Shown here piece by piece: positions 12,396 to 18,636 of a stretch of 18,636 nucleotides of DNA. Numbering within the stretch: the stretch's first letter is position 1; each line of letters starts with the position of its first letter. Under the pieces are notes generated by a model, which worked only from the letters and a program-made list of their open reading frames with translations, did no database searches and had not been told where the DNA came from. Source of the DNA: Actinomyces graevenitzii C83 (GTDB lineage: Bacteria; Actinomycetota; Actinomycetes; Actinomycetales; Actinomycetaceae). The DNA lies in the NCBI RefSeq assembly GCF_000239695.1, contig NZ_JH470338.1:1762446-1781081 (forward strand), in the 5' to 3' direction. Both the position numbers and the translations under genes were made by a program.

Positions 12396-12920
12396 TTAAA
12401 TATCCAATACCTCGTAGGGTTTTGCTGAAAGCGCGGATTTACATTGCTCAGCCAAGTACGCATCCGCCAACTCCAGCTGTGCAATATCTGGATATACCTC
12501 TAGCGTTTTGTCACCTATTAACCAGAACTCTCGTGACCAGGTCTCGGGATGATCCCAGATTCGGTAGCTCCCTTTAACCTCATCAGGTAAAAGCCTGCGG
12601 ATTTTTGTTGCAACAGCGAGCTGCCCTTTTGCTGTTTCGTAAATTGTATTAATTTGGACACCACCATCCACCGGGCGTTCAACACGGACTATCTCTCGGC
12701 CGTAAAACATCACCTTCCTCCGCGAGCCGTTTTCGTAGAGCGTTAGTTCTATTCTTCCGTAACCTTTTTCAGTGTTATGTCGGTTGGTCAAATAGTCCTG
12801 AAGTGCTTGGACGACAGCCGCTGAAACACTTTCCGCGTGCTGCGCAGCTCGTTCAAATAGTTCCATATCCGCTTCTGAGACGTAAATATTCTTTGTAGGC
12901 ATGTTTATAAACATACTCAT
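12396..12920 (-). CDS. EXLDI family protein
   Basis: A 174-residue soluble protein. The start is ATG 12920, a few bases after GGAGAAA; ATG 12902 (MPTKNIYVSEADMELFERAA) is the start suggested by homology. The N-terminal part MPTKNIYVSEADMELFERAA then HAESVSAAVVQALQDYL matches the EXLDI family start (MP.KtIyVsdeDlplferAqelAg..lSaai..AL). It looks like a ribbon-helix-helix-like DNA-binding segment. The final residues are E-V-L-D-I, the motif that names the family (TIGR04342). The middle is a beta-rich region (GYGRIELTLYENGSRRKVMF, YGREIVRVERP). EXLDI proteins are actinobacterial and have no known function; a regulator or antitoxin-like role is a guess from the N-terminus. Confidence 0.8.
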   Translation of the reverse strand: MSMFINMPTKNIYVSEADMELFERAAQHAESVSAAVVQALQDYLTNRHNTEKGYGRIELTLYENGSRRKVMFYGREIVRVERPVDGGVQINTIYETAKGQLAVATKIRRLLPDEVKGSYRIWDHPETWSREFWLIGDKTLEVYPDIAQLELADAYLAEQCKSALSAKPYEVLDI

Positions 12921-13088
12921 ACTTTCTCCGTTTGGCAACCCTGCAGAAATGTCACTGGTTCCAATTGTGAGGAGGGTATCGACGGTAGACCTGGATGGCA
13001 TACATGATGATGGGCGTTAAGACAGATTGACTGCGAAGATAGAGAAGCCCGAGGTCATATGCACCTGGGGCCAAGGGGTGCAGCCGAA

Positions 13089-13331
13089 CTACAGACTCAT
13101 CCGTCGTTGACGCGATAGCGATTGTTCCGTCGGGGTGGATGGTGGCATGGTCTCACCCTCAAGCAACGCACTATCGCCCACGTCACCGCCCTCCAAACCG
13201 AAGGGGTCGAGGTCTGCGGGTTCAAGCAGGCGGGAGGCGGGCTTTCCGGCCTCGAGCTTGTCCTTGAGTTGGTCAGGTTTCGCGCCTGCGCGCACGCGCC
13301 TGCCGCCCCGGTTGGTTCCGTCTTTAGCCAC
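13089..13331 (-). pseudogene. phage terminase small subunit (P27-like) N-terminal remnant
   Basis: An 80-residue frame starting at GTG 13331, with a strong AAGGAGG (13340-13346 on the other strand) 8 bases before it. It reads VAKDGTNRGGRRVRAGAKPD, then QLKDKLEAGKPASRLLEPAD, LDPFGLEGGDVGDSALLEGE and TMPP, after which it degenerates. The basic RRvrAGaKPd.L.dKleaGkpa start and the acidic linker leading to a MPp motif are typical of P27-type small terminase subunits, which are normally twice as long. The 3' half is lost and no large subunit follows. This points to a decayed prophage or phage-derived island in this part of the window. Confidence 0.5.
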
Positions 13332-13380
13332 GCGCCTCGCCTCCTTCCCAGGGCGTTGTGCCCCGGCGTGAAGGGCGAAA

Positions 13381-13428
13381 GGGGTCAATACCGCGTTTGA
13401 ATCGGTGTTTTTGCGCGCGGTTGACCCC
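13381..13428. repeat. inverted repeat in the gene-free stretch 13332-13559
   Basis: GGGGTCAA (13381-13388) and TTGACCCC (13421-13428) are perfect arms. They extend inwards by CCGCG/CGCGG after a 2-base bulge, giving a 13-bp stem. It lies between the terminase remnant and the small membrane protein gene. It could be an old terminator (a T-run lies in the loop) or a binding site. Confidence 0.5.
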
Positions 13429-13559
13429 GCCCGCTGAGGAACCCAAAACCGGTAGAGATCCGACCGTCCCTACCCATAGCTTGGATGTGGGAAATCTGCT
13501 ACCGTAAGCAATAAACTTTCGTAATGAAAGACAAGGGAGCCAGGTGAAGGAAGAAAAAC

Positions 13560-14000
13560 GTGATTTTATTAATTAAAAGCAGCATCATTGGCATCAAAGC
13601 AACCCTCGGAAGGGTGCCTATCGCTTTAAGGCCCAGCCTGGTTTATATAATTCTTATGCTGGTGTCAGTGATTCCGCTGCGGCTGCTACATTTCTCTGCT
13701 GGATCGATAGGAAGGATGATTCAGCTCGGGCTTCCTATACTTATGTATTTCATCCTAGCCCCGGTACTGGCAGCAATGAGCATCAGACAAGAAGAGTTAT
13801 CAAGGGGGAACCTTCCTGCCTTGATTGTAGCTGGCGTGATGCTGTTTTTATGTATTCCAATCAGCCGATTAGCGTACTTCGCCTTTTGGGAGAACCAGTA
13901 TTTCACTTTTTGGGCCATTCTTGTAACTGTAATTCCTTTTGTTGTGACTGTTGTGGCGACCTTAATAAAGATTAAAGTCGCCACAACAAAGGTGCAGTAG
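13560..14000 (+). CDS. hypothetical four-helix membrane protein
   Basis: A 146-residue very hydrophobic protein starting at GTG 13560 behind GGAAG. There are four predicted transmembrane segments, at about residues 26-42, 50-72, 84-102 and 114-136, with short loops. The N-terminal basic stretch (KSSIIGIKATLGR) should lie in the cytoplasm. I recognise no family. The gene is AT-rich compared with its neighbours, typical for small horizontally acquired membrane proteins. Its last 17 codons form a strong hairpin in the DNA, and the next gene converges on it with no gap (stop to stop). Confidence 0.6.
   Translation: MILLIKSSIIGIKATLGRVPIALRPSLVYIILMLVSVIPLRLLHFSAGSIGRMIQLGLPILMYFILAPVLAAMSIRQEELSRGNLPALIVAGVMLFLCIPISRLAYFAFWENQYFTFWAILVTVIPFVVTVVATLIKIKVATTKVQ
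13949..13988. terminator. long hairpin at the convergent gene ends
   Basis: TGTTGTGGCGAC (13949-13960) and GTCGCCACAACA (13977-13988) are perfect 12-bp arms. Inside them TTAAT/ATTAA pair around an AAAG loop after one mismatch, giving about 17 pairs. It overlaps the last codons of the membrane protein gene and lies just past the stop of the convergent gene. There is no T-run on either strand, so termination is only inferred. Confidence 0.45.
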
Positions 14001-15314
14001 TTAGCGGCTAAAGATGAAGCTAGCTAGCGCTTTGCAGCAGGCGGTTATTACGTCTGAATCCGGAGTTCCAGATGCAAGCAGATCACTAAATATTGCGTCA
14101 CTCAGTGTCGTATTATCCTCGAACTCGGTAGCTGCGTTCCCTTCTTGTTTGGCACCTACACTCCATGCGATTTCCTTGAAGCGGTTAGCCAGGCGCGCCT
14201 TATCGGTGTAGTAACTGCCCAGGAAGTTAGACAGGATGTGAGTATGTTCATTCTGCTTGGGTAGTTCACGAGCAAAAACAATCGCATCGCCGTCTGAGCA
14301 CATGTCTGCATAGTTGCAGGTGTTACGGATATGATCACCATCTTTGTAAAGCGTGTACCCGCTGAGCCCAGGATCACTAAGGTAGTCGTCTTTTTGGCCG
14401 ACAAGACCGCGTGCTGCTCTGTCTAGATTAACCTGGCGATCTTTGTTCCAGTTCTTGAGTTTCTGTAGTTCACCCATTGCTGTGGCAAGATCGCCTGCCC
14501 ATCCAGTCCAACGGTCTGGAACCACGTTGGTGTTGAGGTATCCGAGCGTGGTGACTGCCATGTGAGGCATGTCTACTTCGCCCCCAGCAACGTCGATCAG
14601 GTGCTGTTTACGATCACCGCACCAGCGTTGCCAAGCTGCAATGATCTTCTTAGCAATCGGATCATTTTCCAACACGCTGGCATCAGCGCCTCGCCAGGGT
14701 TCAGCTGCCACTGTCCATTGGAATGTGGAACCGGAACCGCCTTCTGCAAGGTATTCCTTCGACAGGTAGTTCAAGATAGCGCGCCATGTAGAAACCTCGA
14801 CGGTAACGACATCTCCATGGGAGGTTGAAATATAGTCGCGTCCGACTTTATTGTCCTTGCGAAGTTCGTTGAAGCGTTTTTCTAGATGCCAGATCAGGTC
14901 AATCGGCGAGAGCTTCTCATAGTCGGTTGCAGTGTTGGGGTTAGGGTCTTCTACGGTCTGTGGGGACACGTAGGACACCGCTGGCCAGGCGTTGGAATAG
15001 GCGACTTTGTCCAGATCCCACTTGCCTCGATATCCGGAAATCTCGGTGAACTGGTCGTAAGTCCAATCCTTCGGGATTGAGAAGCCGAGGTTTCCTGAAA
15101 AACCTGTGGACATGTCAGAAACGAAAGCAGTGCCGGCGTAGCCCGCCTCGATGACCCGGGTACAGATGTTGCGGGACGCGTAGATGCCTACTCGGTACCC
15201 ACCGCCGAGGCTGTCACGGACTGCTCGGAAATAGGGCATGATGTGCGTTGTGACCTGGTCGTCAGTCGCGTCAAAGTCCACAGCGAAAACGCCACTCCGA
15301 ACACTTCCCGGCAA
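14001..15314 (-). CDS. Rv2525c-like (DUF1906) glycoside-hydrolase-like protein, 5' truncated
   Basis: A 437-residue frame. The first 115 residues match the second half of the Rv2525c-like TIM-barrel domain (PF08924): VFAVDFDATDDQVTTHIMPY, FRAVRDSLGGGYRVGIYASR, then TAFVSDMSTGFSGNLG and WTYDQFTEISGYRGKWDLDK. The Asp-x-Asp of AVDFD is conserved. The first half of the barrel (about 70 residues) is missing: the frame continues upstream without a proper start into the tRNA gene. The listed start is a TTG with no evidence for use. The remaining 300 residues (LIWHLEKRFNELRKDNKVGR onwards) are unfamiliar and mostly helical. Such domains occur in secreted wall-active proteins and phage lysins. Probably a decayed phage or island gene cut at an integration site. 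Confidence 0.65.
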   Translation of the reverse strand: MPGSVRSGVFAVDFDATDDQVTTHIMPYFRAVRDSLGGGYRVGIYASRNICTRVIEAGYAGTAFVSDMSTGFSGNLGFSIPKDWTYDQFTEISGYRGKWDLDKVAYSNAWPAVSYVSPQTVEDPNPNTATDYEKLSPIDLIWHLEKRFNELRKDNKVGRDYISTSHGDVVTVEVSTWRAILNYLSKEYLAEGGSGSTFQWTVAAEPWRGADASVLENDPIAKKIIAAWQRWCGDRKQHLIDVAGGEVDMPHMAVTTLGYLNTNVVPDRWTGWAGDLATAMGELQKLKNWNKDRQVNLDRAARGLVGQKDDYLSDPGLSGYTLYKDGDHIRNTCNYADMCSDGDAIVFARELPKQNEHTHILSNFLGSYYTDKARLANRFKEIAWSVGAKQEGNAATEFEDNTTLSDAIFSDLLASGTPDSDVITACCKALASFIFSR

Positions 15315-15349
15315 ACCCGGAAATCTTTGTATCCAGAGTGACGTTCTAT

Positions 15350-15425
15350 TGGAGCCGCCTGCGGGAATCGAACCCGCGACCTATTCATTACGAGTGAATC
15401 GCTCTGCCGACTGAGCTAAGGCGGC
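15350..15425 (-). tRNA. tRNA-Thr (anticodon CGU)
   Basis: The minus strand gives a complete cloverleaf: acceptor GCCGCCT/AGGCGGC, D-arm TTAGCTCAGTCGGCAGAGC, anticodon arm ATTCA-CTCGTAA-TGAAT (anticodon CGT) and T-arm GCGGGTTCGATTCCCGC. The discriminator is T, and the 3' CCA is encoded at 15350-15352. The body is 73 bases without CCA. It is intact. The DUF1906-like fragment begins about 35 bases beyond its 3' end, which suggests its 3' half served as an attachment site. Confidence 0.93.
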
Positions 15426-15588
15426 ATATCACAGCTTCGGCTAATGGCGCCGTGAGTAGCCTGAGCTAGCGTACCGACACAAGTGCCCTATGCGCAACTA
15501 CGCCACAAGCACCTGTACAAATGTAATGAATTGTATAGACTGCCTTCTCCACTGCCACCGCTGGTAGCCACTAAAATCTAACCAGGTA

Positions 15589-15647
15589 TTGACAATGCCT
15601 TTTGCGTCCAGCGTAGAGCCATGCACCCTAGCTAGCGTAGAGCCATG
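15589..15647 (+). promoter_or_regulatory. candidate ansP promoter region with 24-bp spaced direct repeats
   Basis: TTGACA (15589-15594) is a perfect -35; the best -10 is weak (TAGAGC at 15614, 19 bases away). AGCGTAGAGCCATG occurs twice, at 15610-15623 and 15634-15647, one 24-bp period apart, overlapping the -10. Two such sites on the same face of the helix could bind a regulator. The rest of 15426-15713 shows no gene. Confidence 0.35.
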
Positions 15648-15713
15648 TACTTTACGGGCGCGGTTGCTGGTGAGGCTGTAGATGCAATCCGTCCCGATAA
15701 GAGATGAGTACTT

Positions 15714-17336
15714 ATGGCTGAGTCCCAATCAAATTATGTTGAGCCAAGTCCTAAGCCAAACGCTGCGTTAGCAGATAAGGGCGACGGCGGCTACGACAAG
15801 GCCCTACATAACCGCCACATGCAGATGATCGCTATCGGCGGTTCTATCGGTACCGGCCTGTTCCTGGGGGCCGGTGGCCGCCTGGCGCAAGGTGGCCCGG
15901 GCCTAGCAATCGCCTATGCGGTGTGTGGTTTCTTCGCTTTCATCATGGTGCGCGCCCTGGGTGAGCTGGCTATTTACCGCCCCTCCTCGGGTGCTTTCGT
16001 GTCTTACGCCCGTGAGTTCATGGGGGAGAAGGGTGCCTACGCTACCGGCTGGCTGTTCTTCCTGGACTGGGCGGTGACGGCGATGGCGGACATCACCGCA
16101 GTGGCCCTGTATATGCACTATTGGCCCACTTTTAGGGGTATCCCGCAGTGGGTGTTGGCCCTGGTGGCGCTGGCTATCGTGTTTGCTTTGAACATTATGT
16201 CCGTCAAGTTTTTTGGCGAGATGGAGTTCTGGTTTGCACTGATCAAGGTGGTCACCATTTTGAGCTTCATGGCTCTGGCTATCTGGGCGATCGTCACTGA
16301 GCGGGTGATGAGCGTGCCAGTGAATGTGGGCAATATGGATTCGGTGCAGCTAGCTGACCGCACCTCTCGTATTGAGCTGTATTCTCACGTGGCTAACGGG
16401 CACTTTGAGGTCACCAGTGGTTTCCACAACTGGACCAGCTTTGGCGGCTTCCTGCCTATGGGGTCGTTTGCGATCGTCACCTTGTCTATGGGGGTTATTT
16501 TCGCTTTCGGTGGTACCGAGATGATTGGTGTGGCCGCAGGTGAAGCCAAGAATGCCCGCGAGATTCTGCCTAAGGCAGTTAACTCCATGATTGGCCGTAT
16601 CGCCTTCTTCTATGTGGGCGCGGTGGTTTTGATGACGCTGGTGCTGCCCTGGACTGCCTACGACAAGAACCAGAGTCCTTTCGTTACCTTCTTCACGGCC
16701 CTGGGTGTGCCTCACGCTGGTGACATTGTGCAGATCGTGGTGCTCACGGCGGCCCTGTCCTCGCTGAATGCGGGCCTGTACGCCACTGGCCGCACCCTGC
16801 GTTCTATGGCCCTGGCCGGTGAGGCCCCCGCCGTGGCCGCTAGGCTCAACCGTCACCAGGTGCCTGCTGGTGGTATCGCTATCACTGCCGGTTTGGGCAT
16901 TGTGGGCGTGATCATTAACGCCGCTGTGCCCGCCAGTGCCTTCAACATCATTATGGATGTGGCTGCTGTGGGTATTGCTGGCACGTGGATTAGCGTGCTG
17001 ATTTCGCACTGGATCTTCGTTAACCGCGCTAAGCAGGGTTTGGTGGAGCGCCCCAGCTACCGCCTGCGCTTTGCCCCCTGGTCTAACCTGATCGGCATTA
17101 TTTTCTTCGCTATCGTCATTTTGGCTATGGGTATGAGCGACGACGGCCTGATCACCCTGGGTATTGCCTTGGGTTGTGTGTTGGCTATGGTGATTGGCTG
17201 GTATGCGGTGCGTGACCGTATCGACGCCGACCTGATGGACAACATGCTGGTGGAAGACATTGAAGACCCTCTGGGTGCTTCCGCTGAGGCCGCCGTCGAG
17301 TTTGCCTTACAGCAGGCTGAAGAGGAACGCGCCTAG
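15714..17336 (+). CDS. ansP: L-asparagine permease (AnsP-like, amino acid/APC family)
   Basis: A 540-residue cytoplasmic membrane transporter with 12 transmembrane segments. It closely follows E. coli AnsP: RHMQMIAIGGSIGTGLFLGA (34-53), ALGELAIYRPSSGAFVSYAR, EFMGEKGAYATGW, DITAVALYMHYW, FGEMEFWFALIKVV, FAFGGTEMIGVAAGEAKNAR, QSPFVTFFTALGVP and LTAALSSLNAGLYATGRTLR. The GS(I)GTGLF loop is the unwound substrate-binding helix of the family. An extra loop near residues 205-235 and an acidic C-terminal tail (AAVEFALQQAEEERA) make it longer than the 499-residue E. coli protein. ATG 15714 has only a weak ribosome site. It is followed by an asparaginase gene, so uptake and hydrolysis of asparagine are coupled. 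A CCGGCG/CGCCGG palindrome lies downstream at 17411-17424. Confidence 0.9.
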   Translation: MAESQSNYVEPSPKPNAALADKGDGGYDKALHNRHMQMIAIGGSIGTGLFLGAGGRLAQGGPGLAIAYAVCGFFAFIMVRALGELAIYRPSSGAFVSYAREFMGEKGAYATGWLFFLDWAVTAMADITAVALYMHYWPTFRGIPQWVLALVALAIVFALNIMSVKFFGEMEFWFALIKVVTILSFMALAIWAIVTERVMSVPVNVGNMDSVQLADRTSRIELYSHVANGHFEVTSGFHNWTSFGGFLPMGSFAIVTLSMGVIFAFGGTEMIGVAAGEAKNAREILPKAVNSMIGRIAFFYVGAVVLMTLVLPWTAYDKNQSPFVTFFTALGVPHAGDIVQIVVLTAALSSLNAGLYATGRTLRSMALAGEAPAVAARLNRHQVPAGGIAITAGLGIVGVIINAAVPASAFNIIMDVAAVGIAGTWISVLISHWIFVNRAKQGLVERPSYRLRFAPWSNLIGIIFFAIVILAMGMSDDGLITLGIALGCVLAMVIGWYAVRDRIDADLMDNMLVEDIEDPLGASAEAAVEFALQQAEEERA

Positions 17337-17461
17337 TCTGCGCACTGCCCCGCGCTAGCCGGGCTCCCGAGTCTGTCGTAGGGCGCTGCCCGTCGGTCAG
17401 GTTTTGGGGTCCGGCGTGCGCCGGCTAGAGCGTGGGCCTGCTTTGGTCCGCACCAACCCTA

Positions 17462-17514
17462 ACGTTTGTCCGCATAGCTTGGGCTGTGCGGGCAAACGTG
17501 CATTAACCTAGATA
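17462..17514 (+). promoter_or_regulatory. 13-bp dyad and -10 box upstream of the asparaginase gene
   Basis: ACGTTTGTCCGCA (17462-17474) and TGCGGGCAAACGT (17487-17499) are inverted repeats with one difference and a 12-base spacer. TAGATA at 17509-17514 is a likely -10, so the right arm covers the -35 position. This is the arrangement of a repressor operator. A role as transcription terminator for ansP is less likely because no T-run follows directly. Confidence 0.45.
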
Positions 17515-17540
17515 AAACAGCCTTTTTGCAGGGGGGTCTC

Positions 17541-18551
17541 ATGACAATCCAGGTAATTTATTCAGGCGGCACAATTGGCATGGTGGACTCGCCTCACGGC
17601 CTGGTTCCTGGTGCGGATCTGGCCGGTTGGCTTGAGCGGGTGCTGGCGGGAACGGCCCTGGCTGGTCAGGTGCGTCTGCACGAGTTAGCGCCCCTGATTG
17701 ACTCCTCTAACGCCACCCCCGCCGACTGGCAGGCCATTGTTGATTGCGTGCGCACCTCCGCCGACGACGCCGCTGGTTTCGTGATCTTGCACGGCACGGA
17801 CACTATGACTTACACCTCCTCCGCCTTGTCTTATGCGTTAGCGGACTTGCAGGTGCCGGTGGTGGTTACCGGGGCGCAGCTGCCGCTGGGGGCTTTGGGT
17901 TCCGACGCCGCCGGTAACGTCCTGGGTGCCCTTACGGCCGCCTCTAACCCCGCTAATAAGGGTGTGAGCCTGTTCTTTGGGCAGCATTTGCTGCGCGGTA
18001 ACCGGGCCACTAAAGCCTCCTCTTGGAGCTATGAGGGCTTCGCTTCGCCGTCGGCAGCGCCCCTGGCCCGTATCGGGGCGCCTTGGCATTGGGACGACGC
18101 CGCCCTAGCCGCCCATGCTTTCCGAGGCCCGCAGCCGCTAGCTACCCCCAAGCCCTATACGCGCCAGGATGTGATGGTGGCTTCACTGGTGCCCGGAATT
18201 ACCGCCGAGCGCCTGGAAGCAATGCTCACCCCAGCCCCTAAAGCCGTGATTTTGCGGGCTTTCGGGGTTGGTAACGGCCCCAGCGCCGAGCCGGGCTTTA
18301 CTGAGCTGATTGCGCGGGTAGTTAAAAGCGGCACAGTGGTTGTGGTGTCTTCCCAATGCCACCAGGCCACGGTGCTGCTGGGGGCCTACGAAACCGGCGA
18401 CGTGCTAGCCCAGGCGGGCGCCGTCGGCACTGGGGACATGACCCTAGAGGCCGCCTACGCCAAACTCGTTTACGGACTCAGCCAGGGCCTAACCGGAGCG
18501 CGCCTGGCCGAGTTCTTCACCCGCAACCTAGCCGGCGAGCTCGAGGCCTAA
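17541..18551 (+). CDS. ansA: type I L-asparaginase (AnsA-like)
   Basis: A 336-residue enzyme hydrolysing asparagine to aspartate and ammonia. ATG 17541 follows a G-rich ribosome site; the frame opens five codons earlier but that start is unlikely. Catalytic residues are visible: Thr11 in IYSGGTIGM, Ser55/Ser56 in DSSN, Thr86-Asp87 in ILHGTDTMTYT, and Lys158 in GNRATKASSW. PVVVTGAQLPLGALGSDAAGN is typical of the family, as is the C-terminal domain ending with QGLTGARLAEFFTRNLAGE. No signal peptide is seen, so it should be cytoplasmic, consistent with use on asparagine imported by AnsP. The length matches bacterial type I enzymes. After the stop only GC-rich non-coding sequence remains. Confidence 0.92.
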   Translation: MTIQVIYSGGTIGMVDSPHGLVPGADLAGWLERVLAGTALAGQVRLHELAPLIDSSNATPADWQAIVDCVRTSADDAAGFVILHGTDTMTYTSSALSYALADLQVPVVVTGAQLPLGALGSDAAGNVLGALTAASNPANKGVSLFFGQHLLRGNRATKASSWSYEGFASPSAAPLARIGAPWHWDDAALAAHAFRGPQPLATPKPYTRQDVMVASLVPGITAERLEAMLTPAPKAVILRAFGVGNGPSAEPGFTELIARVVKSGTVVVVSSQCHQATVLLGAYETGDVLAQAGAVGTGDMTLEAAYAKLVYGLSQGLTGARLAEFFTRNLAGELEA

Positions 18552-18636
18552 GCCCTAGCGCCCCGCGCCCGCGCATCTGGGGCCCGCGCGCCAAGCCGAG
18601 CCCGGCCCGCCCGGCCGGACCCAGCGCGCAAGCCCG

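Noticed and set aside
16350..17009. 219-residue minus-strand frame inside ansP
   Set aside because: Its His/Gly/Asn-rich composition is the mirror of a membrane-protein gene; it has no start signal.
17411..17424. CCGGCG/CGCCGG palindrome as the ansP terminator
   Set aside because: Short stem, two-base loop and no T-run in GC-rich DNA, where such palindromes are expected by chance.

Overview
The window looks like accessory DNA from a high-GC Gram-positive bacterium of the Actinomycetaceae type (Actinomyces/Schaalia-like). This rests on family resemblance of the proteins (AnsP-type permease, EXLDI protein, Rv2525c-like domain, ISL3 and IS3 remnants), GTG/TTG starts and mixed base composition. 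No 16S gene or other firm taxonomic marker is present.

Layout. (1) 2-415: 3' end of a kinesin-light-chain-type TPR gene. (2) 509-2927, minus strand: a tightly coupled ABC exporter operon (ATPase and two ABC-2 permeases). (3) 3100-5391, minus strand: two orphan polymorphic-toxin tips with immunity genes, namely a GH-E nuclease tip, an ankyrin-like immunity gene, an Imm33/DUF2185 immunity gene, a TNT (NAD glycohydrolase) tip, a putative immunity gene and a 50-residue ORF. No full-length toxin accompanies them. (4) 5436-6641: an orphan Phd/YefM antitoxin and a DUF2262 protein. (5) 6682-10511: a GC-rich mosaic. It holds an intact MarC gene and an intact nicotinamidase gene among broken pieces of yggS, an ISL3 transposase (two pieces), an IS3 transposase, metG, rsmI, a PP2C phosphatase and a second TPR gene. 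(6) 10512-13331: a hairpin-rich leader with an anchored secreted protein, an SdpI-like membrane protein, an EXLDI protein and a phage terminase small-subunit remnant. (7) 13560-15425: a small membrane protein, a 5'-truncated Rv2525c-like protein and tRNA-Thr(CGU). This looks like the decayed end of an element integrated at the tRNA. (8) 15714-18551: an asparagine permease followed by a type I asparaginase, which together form an asparagine uptake and deamidation unit.

How it fits together. The two toxin/immunity cassettes, the antitoxin, the exporter and the many truncated genes describe a hypervariable competition island built by repeated insertion, capture and decay. The flanks carry duplicated material: two TPR gene ends and a 37-bp repeat in the same order. 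The best candidates for something new are the orphan toxin-tip array, the decayed composite-transposon-like block around the nicotinamidase gene, the 60-bp back-to-back IS3 ends, and the three-hairpin leader at 10.6 kb.
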